This document shows positions 1 through 9,334 of a stretch of DNA of 64,000 nucleotides, piece after piece (the first letter of the stretch is position 1; each line of letters starts with the position of its first letter). The notes under the pieces are model-generated. The model ran no database searches. It was given only the letters and a program-made list of their open reading frames with translations, and was not told the DNA's origin. Source of the stretch: Acidimicrobiaceae bacterium (lineage in GTDB: Bacteria > Actinomycetota > Acidimicrobiia > Acidimicrobiales > Ilumatobacteraceae); the NCBI GenBank assembly GCA_020637295.1, contig JACJWF010000002.1, forward strand, positions 434,001 through 498,000, written 5' to 3'. The translations under genes were made by a program, and so were the position numbers.

Positions 1-1146
1 GTTGAACACCCGGAAGTACGGGGCAGCGTCGGTGCCCGTCCCGGCGGCCCACTGCCAGCCGTGGTTGTTGGAGGCCAGGTCCCCGTCCATCAGATGGGCC
101 ATGAAGTGGCGGGCGCCCCACTGCCACGGAAGGTGGAGATCCTTCACCAGGAAGCTGGCCACTACCATCCGCACCCGGTTGTGCATCCAGCCCGTCGCGA
201 GGAGTTGACGCATGCCGGCGTCCACGAACGGGAACCCTGTGGTGCCGGTGGCCCAGCGGGCGAACCTGCGGCGGGCGTCGGCGTCGGTGTCCAGAGGCAT
301 CGCGTCCATCCTCTGGTTCAGGTTTCGCCATGCCGTCTCAGGACGGTGGAACAGCACGTCGGCGTAGAACTCCCGCCACGCCAGTTCGTTGGCGAACGCC
401 TCGTGCCCCTCCTGGACGGTGAGGTCGGCGAGGAGTTGCCGGGGATGCACGGTGCCCCACCGCAGCGCGGCAGACAACCGGCTGGTGCCGTCCACCGCCG
501 GCTGGTCGCGCCGGTCGTGGTAGTGCGCGGCGCCCTTCTCGAGGAAGGTGTCCCAGCGGGTGAGTGCCGCGCCCTCCCCCACCGGGCCGATCGACACGTT
601 GGTCTCCACGGGCGCCGGCGGGCCGTCGCAGTCCACGTCGGGTGCCCCCAGCCACTCCACTTCGGGCGGCGGCGTGGGGTACTCCCAGCCCACCGAGCGC
701 CAGCCACGGGAGAACGGGGTGAAGACGGCGTAGGGCGTGCCGTCAGCCTTGCGCACCTCGCCGGGCTGCACGGCATACTGCGAGCCGACCCCGACCAGCC
801 GGCCACCGTCGCTGCCCAGCGCGGCGGCCACCGCTGCGTCTCGCCGCCGCCCATACGGGCCGTAGTCCCGCGAGACGAACACCTGCCCCGCACCCACCTC
901 GGCCGCCAATGCCGGCACGACCACCGCAGGGTCGCCGTGGCGGTAGACGAGCGTGCCGTCGAGCGAGTCGTCCAGCGCCCGCAGCGCTGCGGCCATGTAC
1001 GCCCGGCGGGGGACGCCGGTTCCGCTGAACGCCGGATCGATGACGAAGAGCGGCACCACCCGCCCACCGGCAGCAGCGGCCGTGAGTGCCGGCAGATCGG
1101 TCAGGCGGAGATCCCGCCGGAACCACATGATCGAGACGGTGGCCAT
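1..1146 (-). CDS. phr: Class I deoxyribodipyrimidine photolyase, 3' end outside window
   Basis: Light-driven repair of cyclobutane pyrimidine dimers with FAD as catalytic cofactor. The N-terminus begins MATVSIMWFRRDLRLTD, the Rossmann-like antenna domain with the usual WFRRDLR motif. Near the window edge the FAD-domain signature is readable: LASNNHGWQWAAGTG followed by APYFRVFN, as in bacterial CPD photolyases. The last residues, perhaps 70-90, lie outside the window, so this is a partial gene of at least 382 codons. The start may be ATG at 1146, or the ATG six codons later (1128) that directly precedes WFRRDLR. It is divergent from the histidine phosphatase, and the two upstream regions share only about 30-50 bp. 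Confident for the family; cofactor type of the antenna not predicted. Confidence 0.93.
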   Translation of the reverse strand, partial: MATVSIMWFRRDLRLTDLPALTAAAAGGRVVPLFVIDPAFSGTGVPRRAYMAAALRALDDSLDGTLVYRHGDPAVVVPALAAEVGAGQVFVSRDYGPYGRRRDAAVAAALGSDGGRLVGVGSQYAVQPGEVRKADGTPYAVFTPFSRGWRSVGWEYPTPPPEVEWLGAPDVDCDGPPAPVETNVSIGPVGEGAALTRWDTFLEKGAAHYHDRRDQPAVDGTSRLSAALRWGTVHPRQLLADLTVQEGHEAFANELAWREFYADVLFHRPETAWRNLNQRMDAMPLDTDADARRRFARWATGTTGFPFVDAGMRQLLATGWMHNRVRMVVASFLVKDLHLPWQWGARHFMAHLMDGDLASNNHGWQWAAGTGTDAAPYFRVFN

Positions 1147-1163
1147 GGCCCGAGAGTGTCGCT

Positions 1164-1169
1164 TACCCT
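1164..1169 (+). promoter_or_regulatory. -10 hexamer TACCCT of the phosphatase gene
   Basis: A TANNNT hexamer ends 8 nt before the GTG at 1178, the spacing expected for a leaderless or nearly leaderless transcript. There is no Shine-Dalgarno sequence. It supports GTG 1178 over the upstream ATG at 1145. Inference from pattern only. Confidence 0.45.
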
Positions 1170-1177
1170 GTCGGTTC

Positions 1178-1804
1178 GTGCCACATCCTGTTCCCGACAG
1201 CACTGCGCCCGCGCTCATCCTGCTGGTGCGGCACGGGGCGACGGCGTGGTCCGTCTCCGGCCGGCACACTGGGCGCACCGACATGGCGCTGCTGCCGGAG
1301 GGCGAGGCACAGGCGGCGGCCGCACGCCAGGTGATCCTCCACCGGTTGGCAGGGGCCGAGCCGCTGATCTACACCAGCCCCCTGCAGCGGGCCCGGCGGA
1401 CGGCCGAACTGGCGCTGCCGGGTTGCCACGCCGAGCAGGACCACGACCTGGCGGAATACGACTACGGCGACTACGAGGGCCTGACCACGTCGGAGATCCT
1501 CGCCCGCGACCCGGAGTGGGACCTGTTCCACACCGGTTGTCCCGGCGGCGAGACACCGCACCAGGTGGTGGCTCGCTGCGACCGGTTCGTCAGCCGCCTG
1601 CACCGCGAGGCGACGGGGCGGGCCGTGGTGGCCTTCACGCACGGACACCTCAGCCGGGTTCTGACGGCCCGCCTGATCGAACTGCCGGCGTCAACCGCCG
1701 CCGGGTTGTGGAACGACACCGCCAGCGTGGGTGTGGTGAACCTCCACCGCGGCCGTTTGGTGCTGGTGGGCTGGAACGTCACCGCGCCGATAGCGCAGGC
1801 GTAA
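1178..1804 (+). CDS. Histidine phosphatase family protein (phosphoglycerate mutase-like)
   Basis: Branch 1 histidine phosphatase of 208 residues. The catalytic LVRHGATAW motif lies near the N-terminus, the second-site arginine is in YTSPLQRARRTAE, the glutamate in YDYGDYEG, and the second catalytic histidine in VVAFTHGHLSRV. Substrate is unknown; relatives are sugar-phosphate phosphatases or cofactor-dependent mutases. I chose GTG at 1178 because the RHG motif is usually close to the start and a -10 hexamer precedes it; an in-frame ATG at 1145 overlaps the start codon of the divergent photolyase gene. Its last 114 bp are also coding on the opposite strand for the end of the MFS gene. Confidence 0.88.
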   Translation: MPHPVPDSTAPALILLVRHGATAWSVSGRHTGRTDMALLPEGEAQAAAARQVILHRLAGAEPLIYTSPLQRARRTAELALPGCHAEQDHDLAEYDYGDYEGLTTSEILARDPEWDLFHTGCPGGETPHQVVARCDRFVSRLHREATGRAVVAFTHGHLSRVLTARLIELPASTAAGLWNDTASVGVVNLHRGRLVLVGWNVTAPIAQA

Positions 1805-2980
1805 CCGCCAGCCGATGCTGCACACGACGAGCGTGGCGACGCTGCCGTAGGCCAGGCTCCACTCGGCGCCCACATGGTCGGCGATCAGCCCGGTGATCGG
1901 CGCCCCGATCGGCGTGCTGCCGAGGAACGCGACCGCGCCCAGCGCCAGCAGCCGGCCACGCATGTCCGGCGGGCAGTCCTGCTGGACGATGGCGTTCTGC
2001 GCCGAGATGAACGCTGCGCCGCCCATCCCCACCGGCACGGCGAGCAGCAGCGCCGCCCAGGCCGACGGCGCCCACGACAGGCACAGGCCGGACACGCCGA
2101 GCAGCAGCCCCTGCCCGAAGAACCAGCGGGTGGTGACGCGGGCGCGCGAGCCGGTGAGGAGGGAGCCGATCACGCTGCCGAACCCCGTGGTGGCCAGCAG
2201 CCAGCCGAACAGGGTCTCCGACCCGAAGCGCACGTCGGCCAACTTCACCAGCGACACCGAGTAGTTGAACGCGAACGTGCCGACCAGCGTGAAGGCCACG
2301 AAGACGGTGAGGAGCCGACGGTCGTGCCCGATGTAGCGCAGCGCATCGCGCACCGGGGTGCCGCCGCGCTTGGCCACCGGCGCCGGCGCCAGGTTGGACG
2401 TGTCGATGGCGAACAGCGACAGGAGGATCGCGGCGAACGAGATGCCGTTGATCATGAACAGCCAGCCGGCACCCAGCGGACCCTTCAGCATCGCGGCCAG
2501 ACCGGGGCCGACGATGCGGGAGCCCGTCATCACCGCAGTGTTGAGGGAGATCGCGTTGGTGATCTCGTCGGGCTCCACCAACTCGATCACGAAGCCGCGG
2601 CGGGCCGGGTTGTCGAACGCGTTCACCACGCCGAGCACCAGCGACAGCCCGTACAGCAGGGGGAGGCTCTCCTGACCGGCCAGCACCATCCCACCCAGCA
2701 GCACAGCCTGCACAGCCTGCAGCGCCTGGGTGAGGATGGCCATCCGCCGCTTGTCGTGGCGATCCGCAACGGCACCGGCCCAGCTGCCCAGCAGCAGCAT
2801 CGGGAGGAACTGGCAGAACAGGGTGATGCCGATGTCCGTGCCGTTGCCGGTGAGCTGGTACACGACCAGCGACATCGCCGTCATCTGCATCCACGTGCCG
2901 ACGTTGCTGACCAGCAGGCCGACGAAGAACAGCCGTGCGTTCCGGTGCCGCAACGAACGGAGCGACGGGGGCAGGCGCAC
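1691..2980 (-). CDS. MFS transporter (EntS/DUF894-like)
   Basis: Major facilitator of 429 residues with about 12 hydrophobic segments. Opening residues RNARLFFVGLLVSNVGTWMQ and the loop AGAVADRHDKRRM between helices 2 and 3 match the enterobactin-exporter-like (DUF894) MFS group common in Actinobacteria, usually drug or siderophore exporters. Start is GTG at 2980. The last roughly 35 residues (from RYRRGD onward) are polar and run antisense through the 3' end of the histidine phosphatase gene, so the two convergent genes overlap by 114 bp; the functional membrane part ends before that tail. Substrate cannot be predicted. Confidence 0.87.
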   Translation of the reverse strand: MRLPPSLRSLRHRNARLFFVGLLVSNVGTWMQMTAMSLVVYQLTGNGTDIGITLFCQFLPMLLLGSWAGAVADRHDKRRMAILTQALQAVQAVLLGGMVLAGQESLPLLYGLSLVLGVVNAFDNPARRGFVIELVEPDEITNAISLNTAVMTGSRIVGPGLAAMLKGPLGAGWLFMINGISFAAILLSLFAIDTSNLAPAPVAKRGGTPVRDALRYIGHDRRLLTVFVAFTLVGTFAFNYSVSLVKLADVRFGSETLFGWLLATTGFGSVIGSLLTGSRARVTTRWFFGQGLLLGVSGLCLSWAPSAWAALLLAVPVGMGGAAFISAQNAIVQQDCPPDMRGRLLALGAVAFLGSTPIGAPITGLIADHVGAEWSLAYGSVATLVVCSIGWRLRLRYRRGDVPAHQHQTAAVEVHHTHAGGVVPQPGGG

Positions 2981-3010
2981 CGTGCTGTTCTACCGCGGCG
3001 GCAGGCCACA

Positions 3011-4771
3011 ATGACGGTCGTGCTGCCCGTGACCCCCACCCACCCGTCCAGGCTGGGTGCAGCGCTGGAGGCGGCCGGGGTGGAGCGCGGCGCGCTGCTC
3101 GCAGTCGCCGTCGGCGACAGGGTGGTCGGGTTGGCGTCGGCCGGCGCCCGCATCGTGGTGCAGGGTGGGGTCGAGCACCTCTCGGCCGTCGACGCGGCGG
3201 TGCACCCGCGGTGGGTCCTGTGGGATGCCGGCAGCGTGCGAGCACTCGTCGCCGCTGGCGTGCGGCTGGCCACCTGCTGGCACATCGCTGCCGCCCACCG
3301 TCTGCTGCACGGCGGCTGGCGGGCCGACCCGCAGCGGGCCTGGGCAGTCGAGCACGGGCTGGACCACCGCATCGCCCCCTCCATGGGCCAGCTCGACCTG
3401 CTGTCCACCGCCACTGCTGCCGGGGCAGCGGGCGACCCCGCCGACCCCGTGCAGCCGGACGGCTACCTGCGGCCGGAGTGGGTGGACGGCCGATGGCGAG
3501 CGGACGGGACGATGGCCGTCACCTGGGCCGGTACCGCCCTCGACCTCGCCCGTCGCCAGCGGGCGGCGCTGGAGGCGGCGGCCCCCAGCGACGCCGAGGC
3601 CCGTCGCTGGTCGGCCACGGTGCATGCCGAGTCCGCCGCCGAGCTGCTGTGTGGCGAGCTGGAGGCGGACGGGCTGCCGGTCGACCTCGCCATCGCCGCC
3701 GAGCTGCTGCGGGACATGATCGGAGCCCGGCCGGTGGACGACGCGGCCGCCACGGCCGCCCGCGCCGAGTTGGACGGCACCGTGCTGCGCCACCTGCCAC
3801 CAGGGAGTGGCATCGACCTGCGCAACCCGGCAGACGTCAGGTCGATGCTGCGACGGATGGGCATCGACGTTCCGGACACCCGGGCCTGGCGGCTGGAGAC
3901 GTTGCGAGGCGACCACGCCATTGTCGACGACCTGCTGAGGTGGCGGAAGGTGGACCGCATCGCCTCGACGTTCGGGTACGGCTGGCTGGACCAGCACGTG
4001 GGTACGGACGGCCGGTTGCGTGGGGAGTGGGCGGCCAGCGACGGTGCTGCCGGCCGGATGACCGCAGGGGCAGGGCTGCACAACCTGCCTGCCGAGCTGC
4101 GGCCGATGGTCCGGGCGGAGCACGGTCATGTGTTCGTGCGTGCCGACCTCGGCCAGATCGAGCCGAGGGTACTCGCGGCGGTCAGTGGCGACCCGACGCT
4201 CGGCGCAGCCACCGCGGAGGACGACCTCTACCTGCCCGTCGCCCGCCGCCTGGGCGTGGAGCGATCGGTGGCCAAGGTGGCGGTGCTGGCGGCCATGTAC
4301 GGGCAGACCAGCGGCACTGCCGGGCAGGCGCTGCGCGGCATGCAGTCCGCCTACCCCACCGCCATGAAGTACCTGGCCGATGCAGCCGCCGCCGGCGAGA
4401 CCGGTCGGCCGTTGCGCACCTTCGGCGGGCGGCGTCTGCGGATGTACTCCATCGACGGTGCCGCGGACCAGCGCGCCGCCGCTGCCGGCCGGGGACGGTA
4501 TGCCCGCAACGCGATGGTGCAGGGCGCCGCTGCGGAGCTGTTCAAGATGTGGGCCGTCACCGTGCGCGCCCGCGCCGCACGCGGCACCCAGGTCGTGCTG
4601 TGCCTCCACGACGAACTCCTCCTGCATGTGCCCAGCGCCGCAGCAGCCGACACGGTGGACCTGGTTCGCGATGGGTTGGCCGAGGCGGCGCACCGTTGGA
4701 GCCCGGGCAGCGGGGTGCGCTTCGTCGCCGACGTCAGCGTGGTCGACAGCTGGGCCGACGCCAAGGATTGA
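3011..4771 (+). CDS. Family A DNA polymerase, short actinobacterial form
   Basis: A 586-residue relative of DNA polymerase I without a 5'-3' exonuclease domain. Polymerase motif A is DLGQIEPRVLA (D379), motif B RSVAKVAVLAAMYG (R418, K422, Y430) and motif C HDE (533-535), so the polymerase active site looks intact. The N-terminal third sits where the 3'-5' proofreading domain should be, but I cannot see the DEDD metal ligands, so it is probably degenerate. Actinobacterial homologues are commonly named bifunctional 3'-5' exonuclease/DNA polymerase; full-length polA must lie elsewhere. ATG at 3011 follows divergently from the MFS gene. A role in repair synthesis is inference. A stand-alone 5'-3' exonuclease is encoded at 43.7-44.6 kb. 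Confidence 0.88.
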   Translation: MTVVLPVTPTHPSRLGAALEAAGVERGALLAVAVGDRVVGLASAGARIVVQGGVEHLSAVDAAVHPRWVLWDAGSVRALVAAGVRLATCWHIAAAHRLLHGGWRADPQRAWAVEHGLDHRIAPSMGQLDLLSTATAAGAAGDPADPVQPDGYLRPEWVDGRWRADGTMAVTWAGTALDLARRQRAALEAAAPSDAEARRWSATVHAESAAELLCGELEADGLPVDLAIAAELLRDMIGARPVDDAAATAARAELDGTVLRHLPPGSGIDLRNPADVRSMLRRMGIDVPDTRAWRLETLRGDHAIVDDLLRWRKVDRIASTFGYGWLDQHVGTDGRLRGEWAASDGAAGRMTAGAGLHNLPAELRPMVRAEHGHVFVRADLGQIEPRVLAAVSGDPTLGAATAEDDLYLPVARRLGVERSVAKVAVLAAMYGQTSGTAGQALRGMQSAYPTAMKYLADAAAAGETGRPLRTFGGRRLRMYSIDGAADQRAAAAGRGRYARNAMVQGAAAELFKMWAVTVRARAARGTQVVLCLHDELLLHVPSAAAADTVDLVRDGLAEAAHRWSPGSGVRFVADVSVVDSWADAKD

Positions 4772-4777
4772 CCCGGC

Positions 4778-5554
4778 TCAGCGGGAGCGCAGGTCGATGT
4801 CCAGCAACTCGAACTGCTCGCTGTTGTCGGCATCCATCGCCGCCTCCGCCCAGGGCCACTCCAGCACACGGCAACGGAACCCGAACGCCTTGCTCGCCCG
4901 CTGCTCCATGTCCGCCAGGCTCAACCGGCCGAGCATTCCCAGTACCAGCGTGCCGACCCCGATCAGCCTGGCCTGGCGGAAGCGGTTCTTGCGCGCGTCG
5001 AGCATCCGCTGCCAGGCACGCTCATGCCCGAGCACGGCACCCACCCTCAGCGCATGCACGTCTGCCCCGCACGCCTCCACGCCGCGCAACCGGGCGTAGG
5101 TGCGCCCGGCCCCGGGGAAGCGGGCGTCCATCACCTCGCGGCGGACGATGCCGTAGTACGCGTCCACTTCCGTCGCCGACGCCCCGGTCAGTTGGTCGGC
5201 CAGCCACTGGAGGTGTGCCGGCTGCACGGCGGGGACGTCGGCGGAGACCACCAGCACCCAGTCCGCGGTGGGGTCGAGGCGGGCGATCTCACCCATGCCG
5301 CCGACGAGGTTGGCCGTCAGGTCGCCCGCGTCCGCTACGGCATGCACCGGCAACGGGCAGGTCAACCCGGACAGGTCGTCGAGCCCGGCCACCAGCACGG
5401 CGCTCACCGCCGGAGCACCGGCCAGGGCGTCCAGCACCCACTGCAGCATCGGCGTGCCGCCGACCGGCAGCAGCGCCTTCGGGCGGTCACTGCACCCGAC
5501 GCACAGGGGCTCGCCATCGTGCGGGCTGCCGCCGGCGGTGACGAGCGCCCACAT
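4778..5554 (-). CDS. Nucleotidyltransferase family protein (MobA-like NTP transferase)
   Basis: A 258-residue protein opening WALVTAGG and continuing KALLPVGGTPMLQWVLDAL, the nucleotide-binding signature of sugar-phosphate and molybdopterin nucleotidyltransferases; VVSADVPAV supplies the metal-binding aspartate. The C-terminal half, with a hydrophobic stretch (IGVGTLVLGMLGRL), is unlike classical MobA and resembles actinobacterial NTP-transferase-domain proteins of unknown substrate. It lies 4 nt downstream of lepA on the same strand, so it is probably cotranscribed, and it converges on the DNA polymerase gene with a 6-bp gap. Confidence 0.78.
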   Translation of the reverse strand: MWALVTAGGSPHDGEPLCVGCSDRPKALLPVGGTPMLQWVLDALAGAPAVSAVLVAGLDDLSGLTCPLPVHAVADAGDLTANLVGGMGEIARLDPTADWVLVVSADVPAVQPAHLQWLADQLTGASATEVDAYYGIVRREVMDARFPGAGRTYARLRGVEACGADVHALRVGAVLGHERAWQRMLDARKNRFRQARLIGVGTLVLGMLGRLSLADMEQRASKAFGFRCRVLEWPWAEAAMDADNSEQFELLDIDLRSR

Positions 5555-5558
5555 CGAC

Positions 5559-7343
<1,785 letters not shown>

Positions 7344-7356
7344 GGCGGGTCGATCA

Positions 7357-7362
7357 AGCCTA
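7357..7362 (-). promoter_or_regulatory. -10 hexamer TAGGCT of lepA
   Basis: TAGGCT ends 13 nt upstream of the lepA ATG, predicting a very short leader of about six bases. It belongs to the TAGSCT-type hexamers that recur before first genes in this window. Confidence 0.4.
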
Positions 7363-7415
7363 CCGGCGGGGCGCGCTTCGACAGCGGGAGGTTGGGGTGG
7401 CGGCGCCCTCGCTGT

Positions 7416-7421
7416 TAGCCT
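7416..7421 (+). promoter_or_regulatory. -10 hexamer TAGCCT of rpsT
   Basis: TAGCCT lies 35 nt before the GTG start of rpsT, so this gene should have a leader of about 28-30 nt, with AGAGGG (7445-7450) as ribosome binding site. Confidence 0.4.
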
Positions 7422-7456
7422 TCCACAGCCAGTTTCGAGGACCCAGAGGGCATGCC

Positions 7457-7711
7457 GTGGCCAACATCAAGAGCCAGAAGAAGCGCAATCTCACCAACGC
7501 CAAGCGCGCCGAGCGCAACAAGGCCGTGAAGAGCGAACTGAAGACCCGCGTGAAGACGGCCGTCAACGCCGCCGACACCGAGCAGGCCGACGAGGCCCTG
7601 CGCATGGCCGTGAAGCGGCTGGACATGGCGGCCGCCAAGGGCGTCATCCACAAGAACCAGGCCGCTCGCCGCAAGAGCCGCCTGATGAAGAAGCTCAACG
7701 CCGCCGACTGA
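7457..7711 (+). CDS. rpsT: 30S ribosomal protein S20
   Basis: 84 residues, the family's normal size, with the characteristic lysine/arginine-rich start ANIKSQKKRNLTNAKRAERN and end KGVIHKNQAARRKSRLMKKL. It binds 16S rRNA early in 30S assembly. The start is GTG at 7457, six nt after AGAGGG; an upstream in-frame ATG at 7397 would add 20 residues not found in S20 and is rejected. Divergent from lepA and followed by a strong hairpin (7735-7762). Confidence 0.97.
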   Translation: MANIKSQKKRNLTNAKRAERNKAVKSELKTRVKTAVNAADTEQADEALRMAVKRLDMAAAKGVIHKNQAARRKSRLMKKLNAAD

Positions 7712-7717
7712 GCGACA

Positions 7718-8356
7718 TCACCGATCTTGGTCGAAGGGCCCGGGCTGCCGCCCGGGCTCTTTCGCGTACGCCCCGGGGTGGCGGCGCGGCGTCGGGGCTG
7801 GCCGCTGGTTGCCGTCGCGCTGCGGCGCGCGGCAGACCAGGCGGTACACCTCCGGGGCGTCGTGAATCTGGTCGAAGAGGCTGAACCATTCGCCCCACGG
7901 GTTGCGCCGGCCGGAGAAGTAGCCGGAGGGCGAGAACCTCACCGTGCCGCGTCCGTTGCGGTGTTCGACCAGTTCGTACTCGCCACGCCCTCGCGGGTAG
8001 CTCCGGGTGGCGCGGCGCAGGCGGGTCCCCACGATGAGACAGCGCTGGTCGGTGACGGCGTAGAAGACGCCCTTGCGCACGGCAGCGTCGACGAGCAGCC
8101 GGCCCCACAGGAAGTACTGACCGACAACGACGAACAACAGGAGGAACAGCAGCCCAGGGTTCCACGTGCCCTTCCGGATGCTGACGACGAAGCCCACCGT
8201 CGGGAGTGACGCCCAGACGAGCATCAACGGGACCAGCAGCGCGTCGATCGGACGGAGGAACACGCCCTGGCGCGGGCGGCCCGACCATTCGACGATCTCG
8301 CCGTCGTGCAGGCGGGCGTCGATGGCCGGCGGCAGATCGGAGACCAGGCGCGTCAT
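7718..8356 (-). CDS. Membrane protein with bacterial PH-like domain
   Basis: 212 residues. After a soluble start (LPPAIDARLHDGEIVEWSGR) come two hydrophobic segments (ALLVPLMLVWASLPTVGFVV and a second around residues 60-85). Then follows a beta-rich part with YAVTDQRCLIVG, the phrase typical of bacterial PH (bPH, DUF304-type) domains. Function is unknown; the domain usually sits on the cytoplasmic membrane. Its ATG overlaps the holA stop in an ATGA, so it is translationally coupled to holA as the last gene of comEC-holA-this gene. The 3' end contains the bidirectional-looking hairpin 7735-7762 inside the coding sequence. Confidence 0.72.
   Translation of the reverse strand: MTRLVSDLPPAIDARLHDGEIVEWSGRPRQGVFLRPIDALLVPLMLVWASLPTVGFVVSIRKGTWNPGLLFLLLFVVVGQYFLWGRLLVDAAVRKGVFYAVTDQRCLIVGTRLRRATRSYPRGRGEYELVEHRNGRGTVRFSPSGYFSGRRNPWGEWFSLFDQIHDAPEVYRLVCRAPQRDGNQRPAPTPRRHPGAYAKEPGRQPGPFDQDR
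7735..7762. terminator. Hairpin terminator between rpsT and the convergent PH-like gene
   Basis: An 11-bp stem (AGGGCCCGGGC paired with GCCCGGGCTCT, one G-T wobble) with a TGCC loop, followed by TT on the + strand. It lies 24 nt past the rpsT stop and inside the last codons of the opposite gene. The short T-run makes strict factor-independent termination uncertain. Confidence 0.65.
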
Positions 8357-9327
8357 CGGCGGCCGCTGCCGGCCAGGCGGGACAGGCGGGCCACGAGAAC
8401 TTCCATCACCAGGTCGTCCGGCCAGTCCTTGGCGCCGCGGAGGTCGAGGTCGGCCTGGGCGAGGAGGGAGATGGCGCGGGTGATGCCAGAGCCACCCAGC
8501 TTGCGGTACTGGTCCAGCGCTTTGCGGGCCGGGAAGCCCGCCCTGATGCCCATCGCCGCCGCCGCCGACGCCTCGTCGCGCGCCCCACTGCCGTCCAGTG
8601 CCAGCATCTTGCCGTAGTGGCCGTGGAGGATCGACATCACCTGGAGCGGGTGCCGCTCCCCCGCCTTCATCATCCGCTGCAGCAACTGGAGGGACCGGGT
8701 GGTCTCGCCCCGGTCGATGGCATCGGTGAGGTCCCATGGGGGCACACCGCCGGCGTCGCCGAGGAAGGGCGTGACATCGGCGCTGCGCAGGGTGGTGCCG
8801 CTGCCGTACGTGGCCTTCAGCGTGTCGAGGATGCCCTGCAGGCGGCCGGCGTCCTCCCCCAGCCAGGTGGCCAGCAGTTGCAGCGCCTGGGGGTCGAGCT
8901 TCAGACCGGCCTGGCGCACCTGCTCCTCGAACCAGCCGGTGCGCTCCTTGGCCCTGCTCGGCGGGGCTGTCTCGATGACGGTGCCGCCGGCCTTCTTCAC
9001 CGCGTCCGTCAACGCCTTGGGCATCCGGCCACCACCGGCCACCAGCACCAACTCGGTGGTGGGAAGTGGGTCCGCCAGGTAGGCCACCAACGGGACGACG
9101 TCGTCGGCATTGAACCGGCCGACGCCGCGGGCCACGACCACGCGGGATTCGGTGAGGAACGGCGGCGTCTGCGCGGCATCCACCACGGCCCTCACCTCGA
9201 ACTCCTCGCCGTCGAAGTCGTCCACCATGAGGGTGCGGTCACCCCCGCCGACCAGCCGGCGCACGAGGTCGCCGATCGCGGACAGGACGAGCGACTCGTC
9301 GTCGCCGGTGATGAGATGCACGGCCAT
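8353..9327 (-). CDS. holA: DNA polymerase III delta subunit
   Basis: 324 residues. Starts MAVHLITGDDESLVLSAIGDLVRRL, the HolA N-terminal nucleotide-fold opening, and contains FFLTESRVV-like and ELVLVAGGGRMPKAL segments and the helical collar region (LKLDPQALQLLATWLGEDAGRLQ). It is the clamp-opening subunit of the sliding-clamp loader. I chose ATG 9327 over an earlier in-frame ATG that would precede the conserved opening and run into comEC. It lies 7 nt after the comEC stop and overlaps the next gene by ATGA, so the three are one operon. Confidence 0.93.
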   Translation of the reverse strand: MAVHLITGDDESLVLSAIGDLVRRLVGGGDRTLMVDDFDGEEFEVRAVVDAAQTPPFLTESRVVVARGVGRFNADDVVPLVAYLADPLPTTELVLVAGGGRMPKALTDAVKKAGGTVIETAPPSRAKERTGWFEEQVRQAGLKLDPQALQLLATWLGEDAGRLQGILDTLKATYGSGTTLRSADVTPFLGDAGGVPPWDLTDAIDRGETTRSLQLLQRMMKAGERHPLQVMSILHGHYGKMLALDGSGARDEASAAAAMGIRAGFPARKALDQYRKLGGSGITRAISLLAQADLDLRGAKDWPDDLVMEVLVARLSRLAGSGRR

Positions 9328-9334
9328 GGCGCTC

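Noticed and set aside
61..1896. Long open frame of 611 codons on the + strand
   Set aside because: It is antisense to the photolyase and runs across the phosphatase in the wrong frame; arginine, proline and glycine excess without family motifs marks it as a shadow of high G+C coding sequence.
2935..5541. 868-codon + strand frame over the polymerase
   Set aside because: Arg/Pro/Gly-rich without motifs; the frame carrying polymerase motifs A, B and C is the real one.
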